The position numbers and the translations under genes are program-made. Positions 43,213-51,423 of a stretch of DNA of 64,000 bases are shown here, piece after piece (position 1 is the first letter of the stretch; each line of letters opens with the position of its first letter). A model generated the notes under the pieces. The model was not told the origin of the DNA, did not search any database, and worked only from the letters and a program-made list of their open reading frames with translations. The stretch spans positions 186,001-250,000 of the forward strand of contig CAWGHZ010000005.1 of the NCBI GenBank assembly GCA_963822575.1. The letters run 5' to 3'. This DNA comes from CAWGHZ01 sp963822575. GTDB lineage: Bacteria; Pseudomonadota; Alphaproteobacteria; MPNO01; DASWLB01.

Positions 43213-43749
43213 ATAGCTCGATATCCCACGAGTGCACCGCCCGTTCGCGACGACCGGCCGGTGAACGACATGATTGCCGCGGATACGATCCGCCTCATCG
43301 ACGCCGACGGCGAAATGGTCGGCGTCATCTCCAAACGCGAAGCGCTGCAGATGGCCGAGGAGGTCGGGCTCGACCTCGTCATGATGTCGCCCAACGCCGA
43401 GCCGCCGGTCTGCAAGATCCTCGATTACGGCAAGCTCAAGTACGAGACCCAGAAGAAGAAGAACGAGGCTCGCAAGAAGCAGAAGACCATCGAGGTCAAG
43501 GAGATCAAGTTCCGCCCCAACATCGACGAGCACGACTACGACGTGAAGATGAAGGCGGTGCGTCGGTTCATCGAGGAGGGCGACAAGGTCAAGGTCACGC
43601 TGCGCTTCCGCGGGCGCGAGATGGCGCACCAGGACCTCGGCGCCAAGGTGCTGCAGCGCGTGCGCGACGAGCTGACCGAGATGGTCAAGGTCGAGCAGTT
43701 CCCGCGCCTCGAAGGCCGCCAGATGGTGATGGTCATCGCGCCGAAGTAG
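43213..43749 (+). CDS. infC: Translation initiation factor IF-3 with an ATA start codon
   Basis: 178 residues: N-domain (VNDMIAADTIRLIDADGEMV), linker (KLKYETQKKKNEARKKQK) and C-domain (EIKFRPNIDEHDYDVKMKAV, FRGREMAHQDLGAKVLQRV). The first in-frame conventional start, GTG 43261, has no ribosome site and would cut off the conserved head. AAGGAG at 43200-43205 is followed 7 bases later by ATA (43213), from which the frame reads ARYPTSAPPVRDDRPVND, the expected IF-3 N-terminus. IF-3 genes are known to use rare AUU-class starts that IF-3 itself discriminates against, giving autoregulation. Confidence 0.93.
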   Translation: MARYPTSAPPVRDDRPVNDMIAADTIRLIDADGEMVGVISKREALQMAEEVGLDLVMMSPNAEPPVCKILDYGKLKYETQKKKNEARKKQKTIEVKEIKFRPNIDEHDYDVKMKAVRRFIEEGDKVKVTLRFRGREMAHQDLGAKVLQRVRDELTEMVKVEQFPRLEGRQMVMVIAPK

Positions 43750-43771
43750 CGACGCGGGGCCCCATTCCCTC

Positions 43772-43885
43772 TCCGTTCGTGCTGAGTAGCGCCCGAAGGG
43801 AGCGTATCGAAGCACGAAGCCGCGAGAGGGCGCCGCAGTCGCCCTTCGATACGCCGGCCTTCGGCCGGCACTCAGGGCGAACGGA
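43772..43885. repeat. Dispersed TCCGTTCG inverted repeat, copy 1
   Basis: The element is bounded by TCCGTTCG...CTGAGT and ACTCAGGGCGAACGGA and has internal stems (GGCCGGCCTTCGGCCGGC type and CGTATCGAAG/CTTCGATACG). Similar copies lie at 46356-46430 and 60390-60506. It lies between infC and the DOPA-dioxygenase-like gene. These elements are non-coding and dispersed through intergenic DNA. Confidence 0.8.
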
Positions 43886-43935
43886 TTTATGGAGCAGTTC
43901 AAGGAGTCGAAAGACGGCCAACCACGGAGGGTCCG

Positions 43936-44355
43936 ATGGCAACCGAGACCGCAGAGATGGACGCGCCCGACGCCTTCGTCGATCCGGCGAAGATCGTCAC
44001 CTACCACGTCCACGTCTATTACGACGAGGCTTGCCGCGCGACCGCCGAGATTCTGCGCGACGCGATGCGCGAGCGGTTCGGCGCCATCGTCGGGCGCTGG
44101 CACGACGAGGCGCAGGGGCCGCACCCGGTGTCGATGTACCAGGTGGCGTTCGCGCCCGGCGCGTTCGCCGACATCGTGCCGTGGCTGATGCTCAACCGCT
44201 CCGGCCTTTCCATCCTGGTCCATCCGGAGACCGGCGACGGCTACGAGGACCACGCGATCAACGCGCTCTGGCTCGGCCCGCAGATCGACCTGAAGCTCAA
44301 ATTCCTCAAGGACATGTCCGAGCGCCGCCGCGCCCGCGACGCGCAGCCGGCCTAA
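43936..44355 (+). CDS. DOPA 4,5-dioxygenase-like protein, single domain
   Basis: A 139-residue protein of the family whose tandem version is at 11935. It has all His motifs: TYHVHVYY, GPHPVSMYQV, LSILVHPETG and YEDHAINALWLG. Family members are Fe(II) ring-opening dioxygenases acting on catechol-like compounds; bacterial ones are mostly unassigned. ATG 43936 has GGAGGG upstream. Why it sits directly after infC, where ribosomal protein genes rpmI and rplT are usual, is unclear. Confidence 0.87.
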   Translation: MATETAEMDAPDAFVDPAKIVTYHVHVYYDEACRATAEILRDAMRERFGAIVGRWHDEAQGPHPVSMYQVAFAPGAFADIVPWLMLNRSGLSILVHPETGDGYEDHAINALWLGPQIDLKLKFLKDMSERRRARDAQPA

Positions 44356-44370
44356 GCCTGCCATTTCCTC

Positions 44371-44483
44371 CCGTCATTGCGAGGAGCCAGGGACCCCATT
44401 CGGCGCTTGCGCCGAATGGGACCCGCCAGCGACGAAGCAATCCAGGGGCTGTCTGGATTGCTTCGCTTCGCTCGCAATGACGG
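44371..44483. repeat. CGTCATTGCGAG inverted repeat element
   Basis: The ends CCGTCATTGCGAG and CTCGCAATGACGG are perfect 13-bp inverted repeats. Inside are GAAGCAATCCAG and CTGGATTGCTTCG and a hairpin CATTCGGCGC/CGCCGAATG near 44397-44420. Elements of this kind are widespread in alphaproteobacterial genomes. It separates the converging DOPA-dioxygenase-like and RNase D genes and could fold into a long transcript stem. Confidence 0.85.
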
Positions 44484-44501
44484 AAAGGGGCTGAATTGCC
44501 C

Positions 44502-45110
44502 TCAATGCGCGAAGATATCGTCCTCGGCCCAGCCGGCGAGGTCGAGGGCCGCGCGGGTCGGCAGGAACTCGAAGCACGCCTGGGCGAGCGGCGTGCGCCC
44601 CTCGCGCGCCAGCATCTCGTCGAGCCGCGCCCGGAGCGCGTGCAGGTGCAAGACGTCCGACGCCGCGTAGGCGATCTGCTCGGGCGTGAGCGTCGCCGCG
44701 CCCCAGTCCGACGATTGCTGCTGCTTGGAAAGGTCGACGCCCAGCAGCTCGCGGCACAGATCCTTGAGCCCGTGCCTGTCGGTATAGGTGCGGGCGAGCT
44801 TGGAGGCGATCTTGGTGCAGTAGATTGGCAGCGGCATGACGCCGAGCCCGTGCGACAGCATCGCGATGTCGAACCGGGCGAAGTGGAAGAGCTTGAGCGT
44901 CGCCGGATCGGCGAGGAGCGCCTTCAGGTTGGACGCCTCGGTTCCGGGGACGATCTGGACGAGGTGGGCGTTGCCGTCGCCCGCCGAAAGCTGCACCAGG
45001 CACAGCCGGTCGCGGCCGGGCCGGAGCCCCATCGTCTCGGTGTCGATCGCGACCGCCGGCCCGAAGCCGAGCCCCGCCGGCAGGTCGCCGCGATGGACCT
45101 CTATTGCCAC
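44502..45110 (-). CDS. rnd: Ribonuclease D (short form)
   Basis: A 202-residue DEDD exonuclease: AVAIDTETMGL (Exo I DxE), FHFARFDIAMLSHGLG (Exo II), and AYAASDVLHLHALR (Exo III, Y-x3-D). RNase D trims tRNA 3' ends; the HRDC domains of the E. coli protein are absent, as in many alphaproteobacteria. The start is taken as GTG at 45110, giving MAIEVHRGDLPAG; reading further upstream would run through the tRNA. The tRNA CCA end is only 14 bases before this GTG and no Shine-Dalgarno fits between them. Confidence 0.92.
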   Translation of the reverse strand: MAIEVHRGDLPAGLGFGPAVAIDTETMGLRPGRDRLCLVQLSAGDGNAHLVQIVPGTEASNLKALLADPATLKLFHFARFDIAMLSHGLGVMPLPIYCTKIASKLARTYTDRHGLKDLCRELLGVDLSKQQQSSDWGAATLTPEQIAYAASDVLHLHALRARLDEMLAREGRTPLAQACFEFLPTRAALDLAGWAEDDIFAH

Positions 45111-45124
45111 GGGGTCACGGGGGC

Positions 45125-45211
45125 TGGTGCCCAGGAGAAGACTCGAACTTCCACGGCCTTTCGGCCACAGGTACCTGAAACCTGCGCGTCTGCCAATTCC
45201 GCCACCTGGGC
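45125..45211 (-). tRNA. tRNA-Leu (anticodon CAG)
   Basis: 87 bases with encoded CCA. The acceptor stem GCCCAGG pairs with CCTGGGC, followed by A and CCA. The D-loop region TGGCGGAATTGGCAGACGCG, the anticodon loop centred on CAG (TTTCAGGTA), a long variable arm (GTGGCCGAAAGGCCGT) and the T-arm GTTCGAGTC are all as expected for a class II tRNA-Leu. It is on the same strand as rnd and immediately upstream of it. Confidence 0.97.
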
Positions 45212-45367
45212 AAGGTTCGGTCGGGGCTGCATCGGTATTTAACGCGCCCTGCGATGTCAACCGGTTTCGCGCTTGCGTGCGCCCGCAACCGGCCCGTGTT
45301 GACGGCCGCCCGATGGCCTATTATAGGCGCAGGGCGGCGCGCCGCGGGCGCGCGAGAGGGGATAGGC

Positions 45368-46339
45368 ATGACGCCACGCACGGTGACCGTGTTCGGCGCC
45401 TCGGGGTTCATCGGGCGCTACGTGGTGCGCGCGCTGGTGCCGAGCCGGGCCACCATCCGCGCGGCCGTGCGCCGGCCCGAGGGCGCCCAGTTCCTGCGCC
45501 CGATGGGCGAGCTGGGCCAGATCGTGCCGGTCCAGGCCAACATCCGCGACGAGGGCTCGGTCGCCGCCGCGGTCGCCGGCGCCGACGTGGTGATCAATCT
45601 GGTCGGCATCCTCTACGAGCGGTCGCGCCACGACTTCCACGCCCTGCACACCGAGGGGGCGGCGCGCATCGCCCGCGCCGCGGCAAAAGCGGGGGCGGCC
45701 CGGGTGATCCAGGTCTCGGCGTTGGGGGCGAGCCTCGCCTCGCCGTCGCACTACGCCTACACCAAGGCGGCGGGCGAGAAGGCCGTCGCCGAGGCGTTCC
45801 CCGAAGCCACCATCGTGCGCCCGTCGGTGGTGTTCGGGCCGGAGGACGATTTCTTCAACCGGCTCGCCATGCTGGCGCGGCTCACGCCGGTGCTGCCCCT
45901 GATCGGCGGCGGGAAGACGCGGTTCCAGCCCGTCTATGTCTGCGACGTGGCCGAGGCCATCGCGCGTATCGTGGCGCGCGACGACACGCCGCGCGAGACC
46001 TACGAACTGGGCGGGCCCGCAATCTATTCCTTCCGCGCGCTGTGGGAGCTGGTCCTTCAGGTGACCGAACGCAAGCGCCTGCTGGTCCCGCTGCCGTTCT
46101 GGGCGGCGAGCCTGGACGGGGCGTTCCTCGAGTTGGCGTTCCGCGCGCTCATGCGGCCGCCGCCCTTGACGCGCGACCAGGTGCGGCTGCTGCGCACCGA
46201 CAACGTCGTGTCCACGGGCGCGCTGGGGCTCGGCGCGCTCGGCATCGAGCCGACCGCGGCGGAGGTCATCCTGCCCACCTATCTCGACCGCTTCCGCCGC
46301 AACCCGCGCCACGCCCAGCCCCGCCCGGTCAAGCGGTAG
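45368..46339 (+). CDS. NDUFA9-like complex I NAD(P)-binding protein
   Basis: A 323-residue atypical short-chain dehydrogenase/NmrA-like protein: VFGASGFIGRYVV at the N-terminus, INLVGILYERSRHDFHALH, YAYTKAAGEKAV and the C-terminal LFDxx-type region. In alphaproteobacteria this group is annotated as complex I NDUFA9 subunit family, the counterpart of the mitochondrial accessory subunit. ATG 45368 follows GAGAGGGGA. It is divergent from the tRNA-Leu gene by about 155 bases, which must hold both promoters. Confidence 0.88.
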   Translation: MTPRTVTVFGASGFIGRYVVRALVPSRATIRAAVRRPEGAQFLRPMGELGQIVPVQANIRDEGSVAAAVAGADVVINLVGILYERSRHDFHALHTEGAARIARAAAKAGAARVIQVSALGASLASPSHYAYTKAAGEKAVAEAFPEATIVRPSVVFGPEDDFFNRLAMLARLTPVLPLIGGGKTRFQPVYVCDVAEAIARIVARDDTPRETYELGGPAIYSFRALWELVLQVTERKRLLVPLPFWAASLDGAFLELAFRALMRPPPLTRDQVRLLRTDNVVSTGALGLGALGIEPTAAEVILPTYLDRFRRNPRHAQPRPVKR

Positions 46340-46355
46340 GGGCGCACTGTCAATT

Positions 46356-46430
46356 TCCGTTCGTCCTGAGTAGCGTCGGCGCGCAGTGCGGACGCGCGCC
46401 GGCCTTCGGCCGGCACTCAGGGCGAACGGA
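46356..46430. repeat. Dispersed TCCGTTCG inverted repeat, copy 2
   Basis: The ends TCCGTTCGTCCTGAG and CTCAGGGCGAACGGA are near-perfect inverted repeats around a GCGCCGGCCTTCGGCCGGC stem. It is a shorter form of the element at 43772 and 60390, in the gap between two converging genes. Confidence 0.8.
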
Positions 46431-46451
46431 CAATTTTCGGTGGTGCGCCGA

Positions 46452-47258
46452 TCACTTCGCCGTCCAGCCGCCGTCCTGGGTGAAGACCTGGCCGGTGACG
46501 TAGGACGACGCGCCCGAGGCGAGGTAGATGGCGAGGCCTTGCAGCTCGTCGGGCGTGCCGCGCCGTCCCATCGGCGTGTCGGCGACGATGCAGTCCTCGA
46601 ACTTCGCCATCGTCTCGTTCGACATGCCCGCCTTGGTGGCGTTGCCGAGCCTGGTGCCGCCGTGCCAGCCGGGCGCGATGGCGTTGCAGCGTATGCCGTC
46701 CTTTGCGTACTCGACCGCGACCTGCCGGGTGAAGCCGATGACGCCCGCCTTTGCCGCGGCATAGCTCGCCGTTACCATGGCGAAGCCGGGATAGTGGCCG
46801 GCGAGCCCGAGGATCGAGGCGATGTTGACGATCGAGCCGCCGCCCTCGGCCATCATCACGGGAAGAACGGCGCGGGTGCACAGGAACACGCCGGTCAGGT
46901 TGATGCCGATCAGCCGGTGCCAGTCCTCCAGCGGGATCTCGTGCGCGCGCCGCGCCGGGGTGGCGATGCCGGCGTTGTTGACCAGCACGTCGATCCTGCC
47001 GCCCGACGCCTTGACCATCCGCGCGACCGATGCGTGGTCGGCGACATCGACATGGATGGGCCGCGCCGTCCCGCCCGCCTCGCCGATCATCAGCACCGTC
47101 TCGGCCGCGCCCGGCTCGTCGCGGTCGGCGCAGATCACCTCCGCCCCGTAAGAGGCGAACCCCTCGGCGAAGGCGCGGCCGAGCCCGCTGGCCGCGCCGG
47201 TGACAAGGCAGGTCTTGCCGGAAAGATCGAACAGGCCTTGCGCCTCCAAGTCAGCCAT
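46452..47258 (-). CDS. SDR family oxidoreductase
   Basis: A 268-residue classical short-chain dehydrogenase: VTGAASGLGRAFAEGFA (cofactor loop), NNAGIA, catalytic Ser in NIASILG, YAAAKAG (Tyr/Lys) and the C-terminal FTQDGGWTAK. ADRDE after the second strand indicates preference for NAD over NADP. ATG 47258 has GGGAGA and lies 13 bases after the luciferase-like gene stop, so they form an operon. The substrate is unknown. Confidence 0.92.
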   Translation of the reverse strand: MADLEAQGLFDLSGKTCLVTGAASGLGRAFAEGFASYGAEVICADRDEPGAAETVLMIGEAGGTARPIHVDVADHASVARMVKASGGRIDVLVNNAGIATPARRAHEIPLEDWHRLIGINLTGVFLCTRAVLPVMMAEGGGSIVNIASILGLAGHYPGFAMVTASYAAAKAGVIGFTRQVAVEYAKDGIRCNAIAPGWHGGTRLGNATKAGMSNETMAKFEDCIVADTPMGRRGTPDELQGLAIYLASGASSYVTGQVFTQDGGWTAK

Positions 47259-47271
47259 CCGCCGTCTCCCT

Positions 47272-48405
47272 TCACCGCAATCCGGCCTGATCCACCAGCG
47301 GCATGACGTGGGTCTTGAACCATTTCATGTCGTCGATGTAACGCGGCCAGGAGAGCAGCGTGCCATCGAGCCCCATGCGCGACATGGTCGCGAGCCCGTC
47401 GACGATCTGCTCCGGCGTGCCGACCAGAGGATAGCCGCCCCATCCCGCCATGAAGTGGATCTTCATGGTGTCCAGGACGCCGGGCGGGAAGGTCTCGGCA
47501 TTGATGCCCATCGTCTCCACCAGATTGGTCGCGGCGGCGATATCGCCGTGCCGGTGCACCACCAGGTCGAAATAGTCCTTCGCCGCCTTCTCCGTCTCGC
47601 CCTGGTAGACGTAGGCGTAGCTCCACACCTCGATCTCGCGGCCGTACTCCTTGCGGGCGAGGTCGCGATAGGCGTCGATTTGCGCCTTTGCGCCTTCGAA
47701 CTCGTGCGTATCCAGCACGACGAACGCCACGTCGCAATATTTCGCGGCGTAGTGGCGTCCCTTCTCCGACCCGCCCGCGTTCATCACTGCGGGGTAGGGC
47801 TTCTGGAGCGGCTTCGGCTCGAGATACCCCTTCTTGATCTGGAACCACTTGCCGTCGAAATCGAACTCCTCCTCCGCCGTCCACAGAAGCTTGATGATGT
47901 CGAGCCATTCGACGGCAATGTCGTAACGCGTGTCGTGGTCGATCAGCGGCGCGCCGAACATCTCGATCTCGGGCTTGTGCCAGCCGGTGACGATGTTCAG
48001 CGCGTAGCGCCCGCCGGTGATGTGGTCGATGGTGGTCGCCTGCTTGGCCGCCATGATCGGATGCACGGTCGGCACGTGCGAGGTGGAGAAGACGCAGGCG
48101 TTCTTGGTCAGCGCGCCGATGCCGGCCGCCCAACTATAGGTCTCGAACCCCGGGCCGTTGAAGTTGGTCTCGCCGCCGAAGCCGCGCCAGCGCCCGACCG
48201 GGACCAGCGCCTCGAACCCCATCTCGTCGGCAAGCTGCGAGACCGCCAGCGTCGACGGCCAGTCGGCCTTCAGCGTGCCGTCGACGGTCGAGATCGCGCA
48301 GCCATATTCGAGGTTGCTGCCGAACGTGCCGAGCTTGAGCTTCCTGTCGTTGAACAGCGGGTTCCGCGACCGGCGCAGCGCGTCGCGTCTCGTGTCGGTG
48401 GCCAT
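47272..48405 (-). CDS. LLM-class flavin-dependent monooxygenase (RutA/DmoA-like subgroup)
   Basis: A 377-residue luciferase-fold protein: KLGTFGSNLEYGCAISTVDG, SHVPTVHPIMAAKQATTIDH, NIVTGWHKPEIEMFG, MNAGGSEKGRHYAAKYCD and PEQIVDGLATMSRMGLDGTL. The subgroup includes pyrimidine, alkanesulfonate and dimethylsulfide monooxygenases, whose members share the NIVTGW and AGxSxxGRxFAA blocks. It shares an operon with the downstream SDR and probably the upstream MFS gene, which could be uptake plus oxidation of one compound. Confidence 0.88.
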   Translation of the reverse strand: MATDTRRDALRRSRNPLFNDRKLKLGTFGSNLEYGCAISTVDGTLKADWPSTLAVSQLADEMGFEALVPVGRWRGFGGETNFNGPGFETYSWAAGIGALTKNACVFSTSHVPTVHPIMAAKQATTIDHITGGRYALNIVTGWHKPEIEMFGAPLIDHDTRYDIAVEWLDIIKLLWTAEEEFDFDGKWFQIKKGYLEPKPLQKPYPAVMNAGGSEKGRHYAAKYCDVAFVVLDTHEFEGAKAQIDAYRDLARKEYGREIEVWSYAYVYQGETEKAAKDYFDLVVHRHGDIAAATNLVETMGINAETFPPGVLDTMKIHFMAGWGGYPLVGTPEQIVDGLATMSRMGLDGTLLSWPRYIDDMKWFKTHVMPLVDQAGLR

Positions 48406-48450
48406 GGCGCTCCTCCGTTTGCCGGATGTTGGCCGGACGCGCCCACCCGG

Positions 48451-49899
48451 TCAACCGGTCGAGGCGCGGTGGCCCGACACCGACTTGCCCGCCGTGCGCG
48501 CGAGCGGCCGGTAGGCGAGGAGCGACGCGGCCGAGACCACGCCGAGGATCAGGAAGGCGATCAGGAAATCGCCGGTCGCGAGCGCCGCGCCGCCGCGCGC
48601 CCCGAGCGCGAGGTGCAGGATCAGCGCGCCGAGCCCGACGCCCACCGTCATCGAAAGCTGCTGCGCCATCGAGGCGAAGCTCGACGAGCGGCCGAGGCTC
48701 CGCTGCGGGATGTCGGAATAGCCCAGCGTGTTCACCGCCGAAAGCTGCAGCGAGCGGAAGAACCCGCCGCCCAGCAGCACGACGAAGATCACGAAATGCG
48801 GCGTCGTGGGCCGGAAGCTCGCATAGCCTAGGTAGAACAGCGTGCAGATTGCGCCGGTCGCCACCAGCACGTTCTTGAAGCCGAACCGCCTCAGGATCGG
48901 CGCCGCGATGACCCGCATGGTGAGCGCCCCGGCAGCGGTGGCAAGGGTCAGAAGGCCCGACCGGAACGCCGACATGCCGAACGCGACCTGCAGCATCAAG
49001 GGCAGCAGGAAGGGCAGTGCGCCGTTCGCCACGCGGAACAGGAACCCGCCGACGATGGCGGCGTGGAAGGTCGGGATGCGAAGGAGGCCGAGATCGATGA
49101 TCGGCGCCTCGGTGCGGCGCGCATGCACGACGTAGAGCCCGACCAGCAGCGCCCCGCCGGCGAGGAGCCCGGCGGTCACCGCCTCGGGCACCATGCCGCG
49201 GCCCAGCGTCTCGAACCCGAACATCAGCCCGGCGAGCCCCAGCCCGACCACGACGAAGCCGAGGAAATCGAGCCGCGCCACCTTCTCCTCCCGCGCGTTC
49301 GGGATCAGCAGCATCACGAGCACCGCGCCGACCACCCCCAGCGGCACGTTGATGAAGAAGATCCAGCGCCACGTCATATAGGTGGCGAAGAACCCGCCGA
49401 GCGGCGGGCCGACCACGGGGCCCAACAGGCCCGGCATGGTGAGGAACGTCATCACCTTCACCATCTCGGACTTGGGCACGACGTTGAGCATCACGCCCCG
49501 GCCGACCGGCACCATCATCGCCCCGCCGATGCCCTGCACGACCCGCGCCGCCACCAGCGTCCCGAGCGAGACCGAGAGGCCGCAGGCGATCGAGCCCACG
49601 GTGAACAGCGCGATCGCCGCGCCGAACACGTTGCGCCCGCCGAACCGGTCGGCCATCCAGGCCGAGATCGGAATGAAGATGGCGAGCGACAGCAGGTAGG
49701 ACGTGATCGCCAGGTTGAGCCGCAACGGCTCCTCGCCCATCGAGCGGGCGATGGCCGGCAGGGCGGTCGTGATCACCGTCGAATTGAGGTTCTGCATGAA
49801 CAGGGCGCACGCCACCAGGAGCGGGATGGCGAGCGAATAGCCGCGCCCGCTCTGTTGCGGTCGCGCGCCGGTCTCGCTGGGTTGGGGGGATGCGTCCAT
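48451..49899 (-). CDS. MFS transporter, DHA2 type (14 transmembrane helices)
   Basis: A 482-residue drug:H+ antiporter-2-like permease: NLNSTVITTALPAIARSM in helix 1, motif A WMADRFGGRNVFG, motif C GPVVGPPLGGFFATYMTW and FFINVPLGVVG typical of DHA2. About 14 hydrophobic segments are visible. ATG 49899. It is 45 bases upstream of the luciferase-like gene on the same strand. Substrates of such pumps range from biocides to aromatic compounds. Confidence 0.92.
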   Translation of the reverse strand: MDASPQPSETGARPQQSGRGYSLAIPLLVACALFMQNLNSTVITTALPAIARSMGEEPLRLNLAITSYLLSLAIFIPISAWMADRFGGRNVFGAAIALFTVGSIACGLSVSLGTLVAARVVQGIGGAMMVPVGRGVMLNVVPKSEMVKVMTFLTMPGLLGPVVGPPLGGFFATYMTWRWIFFINVPLGVVGAVLVMLLIPNAREEKVARLDFLGFVVVGLGLAGLMFGFETLGRGMVPEAVTAGLLAGGALLVGLYVVHARRTEAPIIDLGLLRIPTFHAAIVGGFLFRVANGALPFLLPLMLQVAFGMSAFRSGLLTLATAAGALTMRVIAAPILRRFGFKNVLVATGAICTLFYLGYASFRPTTPHFVIFVVLLGGGFFRSLQLSAVNTLGYSDIPQRSLGRSSSFASMAQQLSMTVGVGLGALILHLALGARGGAALATGDFLIAFLILGVVSAASLLAYRPLARTAGKSVSGHRASTG

Positions 49900-50039
49900 G
49901 TGGCTCAGAGATGGTATTTTAAGGCGTTTGGACCAAGTTGAAACGGCCCTGAGCGCAAGGGTGGCTGGCGTCCCCCGCCTTGCCGCGGGCGGGGCGGGCC
50001 ATTAGGTTAGGCAACGGGCCGGCGGCCGAAAGGCATTCC

Positions 50040-51266
50040 ATGACAGCGAATCCGGGCGCAGCGCTTGCGGGCAGGCGCGTCCTTCTGGTCATCGCCGGGG
50101 GCATCGCCGCCTACAAGTCGCTCGAGCTGATCCGCAGACTGCGCGAGACGGGCTGCGCCGTGCGCTGCATTTTGACGCGGGCCGGCGCCGAGTTCGTGAC
50201 GCCCCTCTCGGTCGCGGCGCTTTCGGGCGACAAGGTCTATAGCGACCTCTTCTCGCTCACCGACGAGTTGGAGATGGGCCATATCGAGCTGTCGCGCTCC
50301 GCCGATTTGATTGTGGTGGCGCCGGCGACCGCCGACCTGATGGCCCGCATGGCGCACGGCATCGCCGACGACCTGGCGGCGACGGCGCTGCTCGCCACCG
50401 ACAAGACGGCGATGGTCGTGCCGGCGATGAACGTCCGCATGTGGGAGCATGCGGCGACCCGGGCCAACATGGCGACGCTCGCCGCGCGCGGCGTGATCGT
50501 CGTCGGGCCGGACGAGGGCGCGATGGCGTGCGGCGAGTTCGGGCCGGGCCGCATGGCCGAGCCCGCCGCCATCCTTGCCGCCATCGAGGCGCATTTCGCC
50601 GCCCGCGCGCGGCTTGCAGGCCGCAAGGCGCTGGTCACCAGCGGCCCGACCCACGAGCCGATCGACCCGGTGCGCTACATCGCCAACCGCTCCTCGGGCA
50701 AGCAGGGGCACGCCATCGCCGCGGCGCTGGCCGCGCTGGGGGCGGAAACGATTCTGGTCACCGGCCCGACCGCCGAGCGCGACCCGGCGGGCGTCGCCGT
50801 CGTAAGGGTGGTGACCGCGGCCGAGATGCTGGCCGCCTGCCGGAGCGCGCTGCCCGTCGACGTGGCGGTCTGCGCCGCGGCGGTGGCCGACTGGCGCCCG
50901 GCGAAAGCCGACGCCCGCAAGGTCAAGAAGAACGGCAAGCCGCCGGCTTCCATCGCGCTCGCCGAGAACCCGGACATCCTCGCCACGCTGGCGAACGCCG
51001 GCAACGCGCGTCCGCACCTGGTGATCGGCTTCGCGGCGGAGACCGACGACCTCGACAAGAACGCGCGCGCCAAGCTCGCCAAGAAAGGGTGCGACTGGAT
51101 CGTCGCCAACGACGTCAGCGCGGCGGGCGGCGCGATGGGCGGCGACGACAATTCGGTCCGCATCGTCACCGAGGCCGGCATCGAGCCTTGGCCGCGCCTC
51201 GCCAAGACCGAGGTGGCGCGCCGCCTCGCCCATCGCATCGCCGACCATCTGAGCGCGGCGGAATAG
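50040..51266 (+). CDS. coaBC: CoaBC, phosphopantothenoylcysteine decarboxylase/synthetase
   Basis: A 408-residue bifunctional enzyme. The flavoprotein decarboxylase half has GGIAAYKSLELIRRL, the His in LEMGHIELSRSADL, VPAMNVRMWEHAATRAN and the MACGEFGPGRMAEP lid. The synthetase half begins TSGPTHEPIDPVRYIANRSS, with AAVADWRPAKADA and KKGCDWIVANDVS. It makes phosphopantetheine from phosphopantothenate and Cys for coenzyme A. ATG 50040 replaces a longer frame from 49980 that is not conserved-looking. Confidence 0.96.
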   Translation: MTANPGAALAGRRVLLVIAGGIAAYKSLELIRRLRETGCAVRCILTRAGAEFVTPLSVAALSGDKVYSDLFSLTDELEMGHIELSRSADLIVVAPATADLMARMAHGIADDLAATALLATDKTAMVVPAMNVRMWEHAATRANMATLAARGVIVVGPDEGAMACGEFGPGRMAEPAAILAAIEAHFAARARLAGRKALVTSGPTHEPIDPVRYIANRSSGKQGHAIAAALAALGAETILVTGPTAERDPAGVAVVRVVTAAEMLAACRSALPVDVAVCAAAVADWRPAKADARKVKKNGKPPASIALAENPDILATLANAGNARPHLVIGFAAETDDLDKNARAKLAKKGCDWIVANDVSAAGGAMGGDDNSVRIVTEAGIEPWPRLAKTEVARRLAHRIADHLSAAE

Positions 51267-51423
51267 TCCACATCTTTTGGACAGGGTGACCCACAGCCTG
51301 TCCCCAGAGTTTTACATGAACCATGCACTGGAAAGTTCGCGCGGACTGATGGGTCACGAGAATCCAGTGATCAGTCGTGCGATCCTGCATACCGATTCTA
51401 AATCGGCATGTGGAATTGCTGCC

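Noticed and set aside
41262..43415. A 717-codon minus-strand frame opposite thrS
   Set aside because: thrS is unmistakable on the plus strand; the opposite frame mirrors its codon bias.
43772..44483. CRISPR array suggested by clustered repeats
   Set aside because: The repeats are single palindromic elements of 75-117 bp, not regularly spaced short direct repeats, and no cas genes are present.
45111..45260. Extension of RNase D upstream through the tRNA-Leu gene
   Set aside because: The extension would translate a structured tRNA; the conserved protein begins at GTG 45110.
51277..51423. In-frame 49-residue N-terminal extension of dUTPase
   Set aside because: dUTPases begin at the MAIASAD region; the extension lies in AT-richer spacer DNA and shows no conserved pattern.
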